From NCBI RefSeq assembly GCF_000981805.1, contig NZ_CP011132.1, forward strand, positions 4,650,001-4,714,000: a stretch of DNA of 64,000 bases. Direction: 5' to 3'. Shown in pieces: positions 19,330 through 27,375 of the stretch (positions within the stretch are counted from its first letter, which is position 1; each line of letters starts with the position of its first letter). The notes under the pieces are model-generated. The model saw only the letters and a list, made by a program, of their open reading frames with translations, was not told where the DNA came from and searched no databases. A program made the translations under genes and the position numbers. The stretch is from Citrobacter amalonaticus Y19 (GTDB lineage Bacteria > Pseudomonadota > Gammaproteobacteria > Enterobacterales > Enterobacteriaceae).

Positions 19330-20754
19330 ATGTCTAGTGATGAACATGTTATAAGAACTAATGCAAGCATTGCTATTAGGCCTTTCGGATTCAGAGATAA
19401 AATAGGTTATTTATGCGGCGACCTGGGAAATTGTTTCATTCTTGGGTTGGTGAATAGTTTTCTAATGATTTATTACACTAATGTGCTCGGTGTTTCCGGG
19501 GTTATTGTCGGGTCACTCTATTTTGTAACGAAACTCTTTGATGCGTTTGTTGATGTCGCCGTAGGGCGCTTATGCGATACGTCTAAACTGACCGTTCACG
19601 GGCGTTTTAACCCCTGGGTTCGTCGCATGAAATACCCTTTCTGCATCATTTCGGTCGTTCTTTTTCTGCCGTTTGTTCATGAATTTTCTGAAACGGCGAA
19701 AATTATCTATATCTGCTGTTCCTATTTTATTTATGGTTCGCTGCTATCAACCGTTAGCATTCCTTATGGCGCAATGTCCGCCGCGATTAGCTCGAATCCG
19801 GACCATCGTGTTTCGCTTTCGACCTACCGCAGCGTTGGCTCGGCAATTGGTGGTGGGGCAACCGGTTTTTTTATTCCCATTCTGATGTATTCCACCCTTG
19901 TTGACGGAAGCATGGTGATTTCCGGGCAGCGTTTCCTCTGGATTGCGATTGGTTGCTCAATACTGGCTTTTATCTTTTTAACACTGACCTGTCACTTAAC
20001 GACAGAGCGTGTGCGTGTGGAAAGAAAAGAGAGCATGCCCGTTTCTGTTTTGCTGAAGGGATTGCTACGCAATAAGGCGTTGATTGTTCTGGTTGTGGTT
20101 GATCTGCTTATTGTGATTAATCAGGGACTCTCCGGCACCAATATGACCTATCTGTTTAATGATTATTTCCACAATAAAGCCGCCATGTCTGTCGCACTCT
20201 TGTTTACCTTTGGTTCCCTGATTCTGCTGGCACCATCGGCGTCCTGGCTCACGAAGCGGTTTGGTAAAAAAGAAGCCAGCGTAGGCGCACTGTTCTTCTC
20301 AGTGGCGATGTATCTGATTATGTACTTCATCCATATTACGGATGCGAAAGTCTATCTGGTCTTTCTTTTCCTTGCGACGCTTGGAGCCGGATTATTCAAC
20401 CTGATGATTTGGGCGTTTATGACGGATGTTTGCGATTATCATCAGTATGTTACTGGCGATCGCGAGGATGGCACCGTTTATGGTGTGAACTTCCTTGCTC
20501 GCAAAGTGGGTCAGGCATGTGCGGGGGCCATTGGGGGTTTTATGCTGGCCATCATCGGTTATCAATCCTCGTCAACGGGCGGGGCTGTGCAAACCAGCGT
20601 CGTGCAGGAAAATATTTACACGATGGCGAACCTCATACCGGCTTTATGCCTGTTTCTGGCCGCCGTAATGCTGATTTATTTCTACCCATTGAACCGTAAA
20701 GAAACGCTCAAAATGGAAGCAACGCTGAATAAATTTAATGGGATCAGCAAATAA
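19330..20754 (+). CDS. GPH-family sugar:cation symporter (TogT/YihO-like)
   Basis: This 474-residue, twelve-helix inner-membrane transporter belongs to the glycoside-pentoside-hexuronide family. The N-terminal GFRDKIGYLCGDLGNCFILG and the FDAFVDVAVGRLCDTS region (near 75-90) with its charged Asp residues are family hallmarks. KdgM-GPH pairs occur in pectin-degrading enterobacteria, where TogT imports oligogalacturonides; YihO/YihP are the E. coli relatives. It starts with an AAGGAG site 118 bp after the porin gene, so the two may form one operon. No lyase or uronate-pathway gene is adjacent. Confidence 0.87.
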   Translation: MSSDEHVIRTNASIAIRPFGFRDKIGYLCGDLGNCFILGLVNSFLMIYYTNVLGVSGVIVGSLYFVTKLFDAFVDVAVGRLCDTSKLTVHGRFNPWVRRMKYPFCIISVVLFLPFVHEFSETAKIIYICCSYFIYGSLLSTVSIPYGAMSAAISSNPDHRVSLSTYRSVGSAIGGGATGFFIPILMYSTLVDGSMVISGQRFLWIAIGCSILAFIFLTLTCHLTTERVRVERKESMPVSVLLKGLLRNKALIVLVVVDLLIVINQGLSGTNMTYLFNDYFHNKAAMSVALLFTFGSLILLAPSASWLTKRFGKKEASVGALFFSVAMYLIMYFIHITDAKVYLVFLFLATLGAGLFNLMIWAFMTDVCDYHQYVTGDREDGTVYGVNFLARKVGQACAGAIGGFMLAIIGYQSSSTGGAVQTSVVQENIYTMANLIPALCLFLAAVMLIYFYPLNRKETLKMEATLNKFNGISK

Positions 20755-20794
20755 CCCGTGAGTACTGTATGAAAACAGTGGGGCAGCGAGTCTG

Positions 20795-20820
20795 AAAGGC
20801 AGAGGAAACCCTCTGCCTTT
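20795..20820. terminator. Bidirectional terminator between the symporter gene and yiiX
   Basis: AAAGGCAGAGG and CCTCTGCCTTT form an 11-bp stem with a short A-rich loop between two convergent genes. Confidence 0.88.
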
Positions 20821-20826
20821 GTTGCT

Positions 20827-21435
20827 TCACCACCAACGCAGTGGCCACGCCTTCCCAACCGTTTCCAGCTGCGGCGCATCAAAAAGCGCCTGCGGGGAAA
20901 TAACCGTTTCATTCAGCGGGATATTTTTACCGTAGCGTTCTCTCATTTTGGCTTGTACCGCCGGGTGACTGAGATCGAAATCCTTCAGCTTTTGCAGCTT
21001 ACCCATTTTCATCCCGAGCGCATGGTCATACACCTTCCACACCACTTCAGAGCAGTACTGACGCTCGTCACTCCAGGAGAAGGCCAGATCGTAAGGTTTG
21101 CCGAGATACTGCTTCGCGGTTTGCGCGAGCTTTTGCTGCTGCTGTGGCGATAATCCACCGTCAACGCGACGCACAATGTATTTTCCGTCTTTACCGTGTT
21201 TTATCCATTTTTGCAGCGGGGTATAAACCACCGGGCCAATGGCCTCAAAGACATACGGTTTTTTCTCACGGATAACAACCATGCCGGTATGGCTATAGTC
21301 GGAATGGGTTGCCAGTTGAATCGCCTGGCTCTGGGAGGATAAGGACATTTGAAAGATGATGTCGCCGGTTTGCGGTTCCCAGGCAAAAACAGGCGTCGCA
21401 ATCAGCAGACTGAAAACCAGTAAGCCTCGATTCAT
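20827..21435 (-). CDS. yiiX: YiiX, NlpC/P60-like permuted papain-fold hydrolase
   Basis: The protein has 202 residues with a signal peptide (MNRGLLVFSLLIATPVFA) and so is periplasmic or envelope-bound. The catalytic His lies in THSDYSHTGMV near 43-53 and the Cys in DERQYCSEVVWKVY near 130, the circularly permuted order of the YaeF/YiiX group. The substrate is unknown; relatives act on amide or ester bonds in peptidoglycan or lipids. In E. coli it lies directly between rpmE and metJ; here the porin/symporter pair separates it from rpmE. Confidence 0.92.
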   Translation of the reverse strand: MNRGLLVFSLLIATPVFAWEPQTGDIIFQMSLSSQSQAIQLATHSDYSHTGMVVIREKKPYVFEAIGPVVYTPLQKWIKHGKDGKYIVRRVDGGLSPQQQQKLAQTAKQYLGKPYDLAFSWSDERQYCSEVVWKVYDHALGMKMGKLQKLKDFDLSHPAVQAKMRERYGKNIPLNETVISPQALFDAPQLETVGKAWPLRWW

Positions 21436-21460
21436 GGCATAACGTCCTTGTTACACAATT

Positions 21461-21495
21461 AAAAAGAGCGGCCAGGAAGCCCGCGCCGCTCTTTT
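21461..21495 (-). terminator. Terminator of metJ
   Basis: AAAAGAGCGGC and GCCGCTCTTTT arms lie between metJ and yiiX, with a T-run on the minus strand. Confidence 0.87.
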
Positions 21496-21502
21496 CTGCA
21501 AA

Positions 21503-21820
21503 TCAATATTCCCATGTCTCCGGGTCGATCCCCAGTTCACGCATAATCTCTTTCGCCGCTTCCGGGATTTCATCACTGCGCTCTTTACGCAGGTCTGCAT
21601 CGTTCGGCAGAGGTTGCCCGGTAAAGGCATGCAGAAACGCTTCACACAGCAACTCGCTGTTGGTGGCGTGGCGCAGGTTGTTCACCTGACGACGCGTGCG
21701 TTCATCGGTGAGGATTTTTAACACCTTCAGAGGAATGGAAACCGTAATTTTCTTTACTTGCTCACTCTTCTTACCGTGCTCAGCGTATGGGCTGATATAT
21801 TCGCCGCTCCATTCAGCCAT
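21503..21820 (-). CDS. metJ: Methionine repressor MetJ
   Basis: MetJ is a ribbon-helix-helix dimer of 105 residues. With S-adenosylmethionine as corepressor it binds tandem 8-bp met boxes and shuts off met genes. The DNA-contacting strand KKITVSIPLKVLKIL is near 22-36. The C-terminus ends in DPETWEY. I took the ATG giving MAEWSGEY, the known start; the open frame upstream is not supported. It is divergent from metB, and the shared gap holds the met boxes, which allows autoregulation. Confidence 0.98.
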   Translation of the reverse strand: MAEWSGEYISPYAEHGKKSEQVKKITVSIPLKVLKILTDERTRRQVNNLRHATNSELLCEAFLHAFTGQPLPNDADLRKERSDEIPEAAKEIMRELGIDPETWEY

Positions 21821-22002
21821 GAGATACTTAATCCTCTTTGTCATTAATATGAGGCAAAGCCACACTGTTTGTGTGCCTACTCGCCGTAATTCCGCATAGT
21901 TTACCGTACAGGCGATACTGTGACACTGATAAAGCGCCTGTAGTTGTGCGCTAATGCAGATAATTTTAACGGCTATTTCCAGTTTGCTCAATCTATACGC
22001 AA

Positions 22003-22034
22003 AGAAGTTTAGATGTCCAGATGTATTGACGTCT
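22003..22034. promoter_or_regulatory. Tandem MetJ operator (four met boxes) between metJ and metB
   Basis: Four adjacent octamers, AGAAGTTT, AGATGTCC, AGATGTAT and TGACGTCT, match the AGACGTCT consensus in an unbroken array. They lie about 60 bp upstream of metB and nearly match the E. coli metJB array. Confidence 0.93.
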
Positions 22035-22096
22035 ATTGTTAACCTGTTTACTCTGGGACCTGACTTTTCATCGACTCAGCTCAGGAACACCCTAAC

Positions 22097-23257
22097 ATGA
22101 CGCGTAAACAGGCCACCATCGCAGTGCGTAGCGGGTTAAATGACGACGAACAGTACGGTTGCGTCGTTCCGCCGATTCACCTTTCCAGCACCTATAATTT
22201 TACCGGTTTTAATGAGCCTCGCGCCCATGATTACTCTCGTCGCGGCAACCCTACGCGCGATGTGGTTCAGCGTGCGCTGGCCGAACTGGAAGGTGGTGCG
22301 GGTGCGGTGTTGACCAATACCGGCATGTCAGCGATTCACCTGGTAACGACCGTGTTCCTGAAGCCTGGCGATCTGCTGGTGGCGCCACATGACTGCTATG
22401 GCGGCAGCTACCGCCTGTTTGACAGTCTGGCGACGCGCGGCTGCTATCGCGTGCGGTTTGTCGATCAAGGGGATGAGCAGGCGTTGCAGGCCGCGCTGGC
22501 AGAAAAACCCAAACTGGTGCTGGTTGAAAGTCCGAGTAATCCGCTGTTACGCGTGGTGGATATTGCGAAAATCTGCCAACTGGCGCGTGAAGCCGGAGCC
22601 GTCAGCGTTGTCGACAACACTTTTTTAAGCCCGGCGCTGCAAAATCCGCTGGCATTGGGCGCCGATCTGGTGTTGCATTCATGCACGAAATATCTGAATG
22701 GCCACTCTGACGTGGTGGCGGGCGTGGTGATTGCCAAAGATCCGGAAATCGTCACCGAACTGGCATGGTGGGCGAATAATATCGGCGTGACCGGCGGCGC
22801 GTTTGACAGTTACCTGCTGCTGCGTGGTTTGCGTACGCTGTCGCCGCGCATGGAAGTGGCGCAACGCAATGCGCAGGCGATCGTCGATTATCTGCAAACC
22901 CAGCCGCTGGTGAAAAAGCTCTATCACCCGTCGCTGCCGGACAATCAGGGGCATGACATTGCCGTGCGCCAGCAGAAAGGCTTTGGCGCAATGTTGAGTT
23001 TTGAACTGGATGGCGATGAGCAGACGCTACGTCGTTTCCTGAGTGGACTGTCGTTGTTTACACTGGCGGAATCCTTAGGGGGAGTGGAAAGCCTAATCTC
23101 TCACGCTGCAACGATGACGCATGCCGGCATGGCGCCAGAGGCGCGTGCTGCCGCCGGGATCTCCGAGACGCTACTGCGTATCTCCACCGGTATTGAAGAT
23201 GGCGAAGATTTAATTGCCGACCTGGAAAATGGCTTCCGGGCTGCAAACAAGGGGTAA
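22097..23257 (+). CDS. metB: Cystathionine gamma-synthase
   Basis: This PLP enzyme condenses O-succinylhomoserine with cysteine to form cystathionine in methionine synthesis. The 386 residues match E. coli. The PLP lysine is Lys198 in HSCTKYLNGHSDVV, and the R-x-Y cofactor motif lies in HDYSRRGNPTRD near 44-55. It begins MTRKQATIAVRSGLN and is followed after 2 bp by metL, forming the metBL operon repressed by MetJ. Confidence 0.98.
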   Translation: MTRKQATIAVRSGLNDDEQYGCVVPPIHLSSTYNFTGFNEPRAHDYSRRGNPTRDVVQRALAELEGGAGAVLTNTGMSAIHLVTTVFLKPGDLLVAPHDCYGGSYRLFDSLATRGCYRVRFVDQGDEQALQAALAEKPKLVLVESPSNPLLRVVDIAKICQLAREAGAVSVVDNTFLSPALQNPLALGADLVLHSCTKYLNGHSDVVAGVVIAKDPEIVTELAWWANNIGVTGGAFDSYLLLRGLRTLSPRMEVAQRNAQAIVDYLQTQPLVKKLYHPSLPDNQGHDIAVRQQKGFGAMLSFELDGDEQTLRRFLSGLSLFTLAESLGGVESLISHAATMTHAGMAPEARAAAGISETLLRISTGIEDGEDLIADLENGFRAANKG

Positions 23258-23259
23258 AC

Positions 23260-25692
23260 ATGAGTGTGATTGCGCAGGCAGGGGCGAAGGGTCGTCAACT
23301 GCACAAATTTGGTGGTAGTAGTCTGGCTGACGTGAAATGTTATCTGCGCGTCGCGGGCATCATGGCGGAATACTCACAGCCTGACGACATGATGGTGGTT
23401 TCCGCTGCGGGCAGTACGACCAACCAACTGATCAGTTGGCTGAAACTGAGTCAGACCGATCGCCTCTCTGCGCATCAGGTGCAACAGACCCTGCGTCGCT
23501 ATCAGTGTGAGCTGATTAGCGGCCTGCTTCCCGCTGACGTGGCGGAGGCATTAACCAGCCTGTTTATTAGCGATCTGGAACGTCTGGCAAATCTGCTGGA
23601 TAGCGGCGTGAATGACGCCGTTTATGCGGAAGTTGTGGGCCACGGTGAAGTGTGGTCGGCGCGTCTGATGTCCGCGGTACTTAATCAACAGGGCATGGAG
23701 TCGGCCTGGCTGGATGCGCGTGAATTCTTACGCGCCGAGCGTGCCGCGCAACCGCAGGTGGATGAAGGGCTTTCTTACCCGTTATTGCAGCAACTGCTGA
23801 TCCAGCACCCGCAAAAACGTCTGGTGGTGACCGGTTTTATCAGCCGCAGTAATGCGGGCGACACGGTGCTACTGGGTCGTAACGGTTCTGACTATTCCGC
23901 CACGCAGATTGGCGCGCTGGCAGGCGTTTCCCGCGTCACCATCTGGAGCGACGTAGCCGGGGTGTACAGCGCCGACCCGCGTAAAGTCAAAGACGCCTGC
24001 CTGTTGCCGCTGTTGCGTCTGGATGAAGCCAGTGAGCTGGCGCGTCTGGCAGCGCCGGTTCTGCACGCCCGTACGCTGCAGCCGGTTTCCGGGAGCGATA
24101 TCGATCTTCAGTTGCGCTGTAGTTACACGCCGGATCAAGGCTCCACGCGCATTGAGCGCGTACTGGCTTCGGGGACCGGCGCGCGTATCGTGACCAGCCA
24201 TGATGACGTTTGTCTGATTGAATTTCAGGTTCCCGCCAGCCAGGACTTTAAGCAGGCGCATAAAGATATCGATCAGGTCCTCAAGCGTGCGCAGGTGCGT
24301 CCGCTGGCCGTTGGCGTCCATACCGATCGGCACCTGCTGCAGTTCTGCTACACCTCGGAAGTGGCCGACAGCGCCCTGCGAATCCTCGATGAAGCGGGTT
24401 TGCCGGGTGAACTGCGTTTGCGTCAGGGGCTGGCGCTGGTGGCGATGGTGGGCGCGGGCGTCACCCGTAATCCGCTGCACTGCCACCGTTTCTGGCAGCA
24501 ACTGAAAGGACAGCCGGTGGAATTTACCTGGCAGTCGGAAGAAGGCATCAGCCTGGTGGCGGTGCTGCGTACCGGCCCGACAGAGAGCCTGATTCAGGGT
24601 CTGCACCAGTCAATCTTCCGCGCGGAAAAACGCATCGGCCTGGTGCTCTTCGGCAAGGGCAATATTGGTTCCCGTTGGCTGGAACTGTTTGCCCGCGAGC
24701 AGAGCACGCTCTCGGCGCGTACTGGTTTTGAATTTGTGCTGGCAGGGGTGGTGGATAGCCGTCGCAGCCTGCTGAACTACGAAGGGCTGGATGCCAGCCG
24801 CGCGCTGGCGTTCTTCAATGATGAAGCCATTGAACAGGATGAAGAGTCGCTGTTCCTGTGGATGCGCGCGCACCCGTATGACGATCTGGTAGTGCTGGAT
24901 GTGACCGCCAGCGAACAGTTGGCCGATCAATATCTCGACTTCGCCAGTCACGGTTTTCACGTCATCAGCGCGAACAAACTGGCCGGGGCGAGCACCAGTA
25001 ATAAGTATCGCCAGATCCACGATGCGTTTGATAAGACCGGACGTCACTGGCTGTACAACGCCACCGTGGGTGCCGGGTTGCCGATCAACCACACCGTGCG
25101 TGATCTGATCGACAGCGGCGACACCATTCTGTCAATCAGCGGGATCTTCTCCGGCACGCTGTCCTGGCTATTCCTGCAGTTTGATGGCTCCGTGCCGTTT
25201 ACCGATCTGGTGGATCAGGCCTGGCAGCAGGGACTGACGGAGCCGGATCCGCGTGTCGACCTGTCGGGTAAAGATGTAATGCGCAAGCTGGTGATTCTGG
25301 CGCGTGAAGCGGGCTACGACATCGAGCCGGATCAGGTTCGCGTCGAGTCGCTGGTTCCCGCGCACTGTGAAGAAGGTTCAATCGATCACTTCTTTGAAAA
25401 TGGCGATGAGCTGAACGACCAGATGGTGCAACGTCTGGAAGCGGCCCGCGAAATGGGGCTGGTGCTGCGCTACGTCGCGCGTTTCGACGCCAACGGCAAA
25501 GCGCGCGTCGGCGTCGAAGCCGTTCGTCCAGAACACCCGCTGGCGGCGCTGCTGCCGTGCGATAACGTCTTCGCCATTGAAAGTCGCTGGTATCGCGATA
25601 ACCCGCTGGTCATTCGCGGACCGGGCGCCGGTCGTGACGTTACCGCCGGGGCGATCCAGTCGGATATTAACCGTCTGGCGCAACTGCTGTAG
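23260..25692 (+). CDS. metL: Bifunctional aspartokinase II / homoserine dehydrogenase II
   Basis: MetL catalyses the first and third steps from aspartate toward methionine: phosphorylation of aspartate and NADPH reduction of aspartate semialdehyde. The 810 residues match E. coli. The kinase half begins at HKFGGSSLADVKC (near 15-27) and has the GRNGSDYSAT loop near 207. A regulatory linker follows. The dehydrogenase half starts at GLVLFGKGNIGSRW (near 461) and contains the HSD motifs SANKLAGAS and SGIFSGTLSW. Unlike ThrA it is not feedback-inhibited in E. coli. Confidence 0.98.
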   Translation: MSVIAQAGAKGRQLHKFGGSSLADVKCYLRVAGIMAEYSQPDDMMVVSAAGSTTNQLISWLKLSQTDRLSAHQVQQTLRRYQCELISGLLPADVAEALTSLFISDLERLANLLDSGVNDAVYAEVVGHGEVWSARLMSAVLNQQGMESAWLDAREFLRAERAAQPQVDEGLSYPLLQQLLIQHPQKRLVVTGFISRSNAGDTVLLGRNGSDYSATQIGALAGVSRVTIWSDVAGVYSADPRKVKDACLLPLLRLDEASELARLAAPVLHARTLQPVSGSDIDLQLRCSYTPDQGSTRIERVLASGTGARIVTSHDDVCLIEFQVPASQDFKQAHKDIDQVLKRAQVRPLAVGVHTDRHLLQFCYTSEVADSALRILDEAGLPGELRLRQGLALVAMVGAGVTRNPLHCHRFWQQLKGQPVEFTWQSEEGISLVAVLRTGPTESLIQGLHQSIFRAEKRIGLVLFGKGNIGSRWLELFAREQSTLSARTGFEFVLAGVVDSRRSLLNYEGLDASRALAFFNDEAIEQDEESLFLWMRAHPYDDLVVLDVTASEQLADQYLDFASHGFHVISANKLAGASTSNKYRQIHDAFDKTGRHWLYNATVGAGLPINHTVRDLIDSGDTILSISGIFSGTLSWLFLQFDGSVPFTDLVDQAWQQGLTEPDPRVDLSGKDVMRKLVILAREAGYDIEPDQVRVESLVPAHCEEGSIDHFFENGDELNDQMVQRLEAAREMGLVLRYVARFDANGKARVGVEAVRPEHPLAALLPCDNVFAIESRWYRDNPLVIRGPGAGRDVTAGAIQSDINRLAQLL

Positions 25693-25695
25693 TTT

Positions 25696-25729
25696 TTGCC
25701 GGATGGCGCTGCGCTTATCCGGCCTACGG
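25696..25729. repeat. REP element after metL
   Basis: TGCCGGATGGCGC pairs with GCGCTTATCCGGCC, a standard REP hairpin between metL and the convergent decarboxylase-like gene. Confidence 0.85.
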
Positions 25730-25754
25730 TTCGTCAATCATGCTGGCCGGTGCG

Positions 25755-26126
25755 TTACCGGCCGGCAAACACCTCTTTTGCGGCGAACAGACCGTTCAGT
25801 GCGGCTGGAAAGCCTGCATATACTGCCATCTGCATTATCACTTCAATGATTTCCTCCTGCGTTAACCCGACGTGCAGCGCAGCGGCAATATGTACCTTCA
25901 GCTGTGGCGTGGCATTGCCCAGCGCGGTCAGGGCGGCGACGGTGGCAATCTCCCGACTGCGTAAATCCAGTCCCGGGCGGGAATAGATATCGCCGAAAGG
26001 AAATTCGATCAGGTAGCGGGCGAAGTCCGGCGCGATATCTTGCAAACTTTCGACGACGGCATCGCCGCCTTTGCCATCCACCCGTTGCAGCATGTCCTGA
26101 CCCGTTATAAAGCGTTCTGAATGCAT
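25755..26126 (-). CDS. Carboxymuconolactone decarboxylase/AhpD-fold family protein
   Basis: The 123-residue helical protein matches the CMD family by overall pattern: an LDLRSREIATVAALTALGNATPQLKVHI segment followed by HVGLTQEEIIEVIMQMAVYAGFPAALNG. It has no CxxC pair, so it is not a peroxidase-type AhpD; it resembles the 4-carboxymuconolactone decarboxylase type. The catalytic His of that group fits LKVHIAAALHVG. The substrate is not known. ATG at 26126 was preferred to GTG at 26129, with a GAGGAAG site. It is divergent from, and probably controlled by, the adjacent LysR gene. Confidence 0.85.
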   Translation of the reverse strand: MHSERFITGQDMLQRVDGKGGDAVVESLQDIAPDFARYLIEFPFGDIYSRPGLDLRSREIATVAALTALGNATPQLKVHIAAALHVGLTQEEIIEVIMQMAVYAGFPAALNGLFAAKEVFAGR

Positions 26127-26188
26127 CACATCTTCCTCGTTTGCTCAGTATGTGGCGTGAGGATAGGGCGCGCAGAATGATTTGGATA

Positions 26189-26217
26189 ATACCGTTTCCG
26201 TGATACCTTTTCGGTAT
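26189..26217. promoter_or_regulatory. LysR-type operator boxes overlapping the LysR start codon
   Basis: A perfect ATACC-N5-GGTAT palindrome at 26203-26217 fits the ATAC-N7-GTAT LysR box and overlaps the ATG at 26216. A degenerate second copy, ATAC-N7-GTGA, starts at 26189. The arrangement suggests autorepression and control of the divergent decarboxylase-like gene. Confidence 0.6.
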
Positions 26218-27109
26218 GACAACACCGCCTCTGCACTCTCTGGATATTCGCCTGCTGCGCTATTTCGCCGTGGTGGCGGAAGAGAACAACATCAGCCGGG
26301 CGGCCCAGCGACTGTTTATGGCGCAGCCGCCGCTCAGCCGCCATATACGCCAGCTTGAAGAACGTCTGGGGGTCACGCTATTTGTCCGTCATACCAAAGG
26401 CCTGACGCTGACCAATGAGGGATTGCGTGTGCTGGAGATCGTGCGTCCGCTGCTGGAACTGCAGGATAAAACCTGGGCCGCCCTGAGTCAGCTTGCGCCA
26501 GATGGCGTGCAGTCGCTGCGTCTGGGGCTGACGACGGCGTTTGAGCAGGGGGTTTTCGCGGCGCTGGAAACACAACTGAATACCCGGGTGGAGACCCTGC
26601 GTCTGGTACGCCAGAGCTCGCCCGATCTCGTACGTCAGGTGCGACGCGGAAAACTGGATGCCGCCGTGGTGGCGTTGCCGCTGGAGAGCGTCGGACTTGC
26701 CGTCACGCCGCTCGACTGGCACGAGCCGCTCATCGCTGCGCTACCTGCCATCTGGTCAGAAGCTGGCAGAGCGTCGCTCCCGCTGGCGGCACTTAACCAC
26801 CGGCCGCTGTTCTGGTTCAGCCGGGAACGCAATCCGGCCTTCTTTGACGCCACGCGGGCGCGCTTTCAGCGCGTGGGTTACGCCCCTGCCTGTCTTGAGG
26901 AGCCGCTGGAGCATGACGTTCTGCTGGCGCGAATTGCGCACGGCGACGGTCTGAGCTTACTCCCGGCCTCCTTTGCCGCCATTCAGCGCCAGGGCGTGGT
27001 TTTTCGTCCACTGAGTGATGGCGAGCTCAGTATTCAGGCGGGGCTGGTGATGCTGCCGGAGAACGCTTCGCGCTTACAATGGCTGAAAAGCGAGATGCCA
27101 TCCTTCTGA
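26216..27109 (+). CDS. LysR-family transcriptional regulator
   Basis: The 297-residue regulator has an N-terminal winged HTH (LRYFAVVAEENNISRAAQRLFMAQPPLSRHIRQLE, split across residues 13-47) and a type 2 periplasmic-binding-like effector domain from about 90. It resembles CatR/BenM-like activators of aromatic degradation in its opening. This is consistent with the divergent CMD-type gene, but no other aromatic-catabolism gene is present. No Shine-Dalgarno sequence is visible before the ATG. The 3' end overlaps the open frame of a truncated nucleotidase gene on the other strand. Confidence 0.88.
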   Translation: MTTPPLHSLDIRLLRYFAVVAEENNISRAAQRLFMAQPPLSRHIRQLEERLGVTLFVRHTKGLTLTNEGLRVLEIVRPLLELQDKTWAALSQLAPDGVQSLRLGLTTAFEQGVFAALETQLNTRVETLRLVRQSSPDLVRQVRRGKLDAAVVALPLESVGLAVTPLDWHEPLIAALPAIWSEAGRASLPLAALNHRPLFWFSRERNPAFFDATRARFQRVGYAPACLEEPLEHDVLLARIAHGDGLSLLPASFAAIQRQGVVFRPLSDGELSIQAGLVMLPENASRLQWLKSEMPSF

Positions 27110-27333
27110 TAAAAGGTCGCTTTGTTCTTGTTTTTTTCCTGCTTCACTAATGTGGTTATATTAGCGAACCCACCAATTGCACGTTTACCGTCTGCCACAT
27201 ACGGTAATTTGTAAGTATCAACATGAGCATGGAGATCATTGGTATAAATAATAATAACATTTTGCGCCATGCTGGAAACTGAAAAAAATCCCAGCAACGC
27301 TGTGGAAATAAACATACGTTTCATTATTTGCAT
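27034..27333 (-). pseudogene. Truncated UshA/5'-nucleotidase-like gene (N-terminal remnant)
   Basis: The first 74 codons (27112-27333) encode a signal peptide (MKRMFISTALLGFFSVSSMA) and the start of a metallophosphatase, including IIIYTNDLHAHVDTYK and KRAIGGFANITTLVKQEK. Similarity to the two neighbours stops at KATF, where they continue with the metal-binding Asp-Ala-Gly-Asp motif. After that point the frame merely reads antisense through the end of the LysR gene. Most of the catalytic domain and all of the C-terminal domain are absent. An AAGGA ribosome site remains. It follows the complete paralog by 42 bp, so it looks like the decayed second copy of a tandem pair. Confidence 0.88.
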
Positions 27334-27375
27334 TTTACATTCCTTGTTCAATAAATGGTTTCTATACATTAGAAT

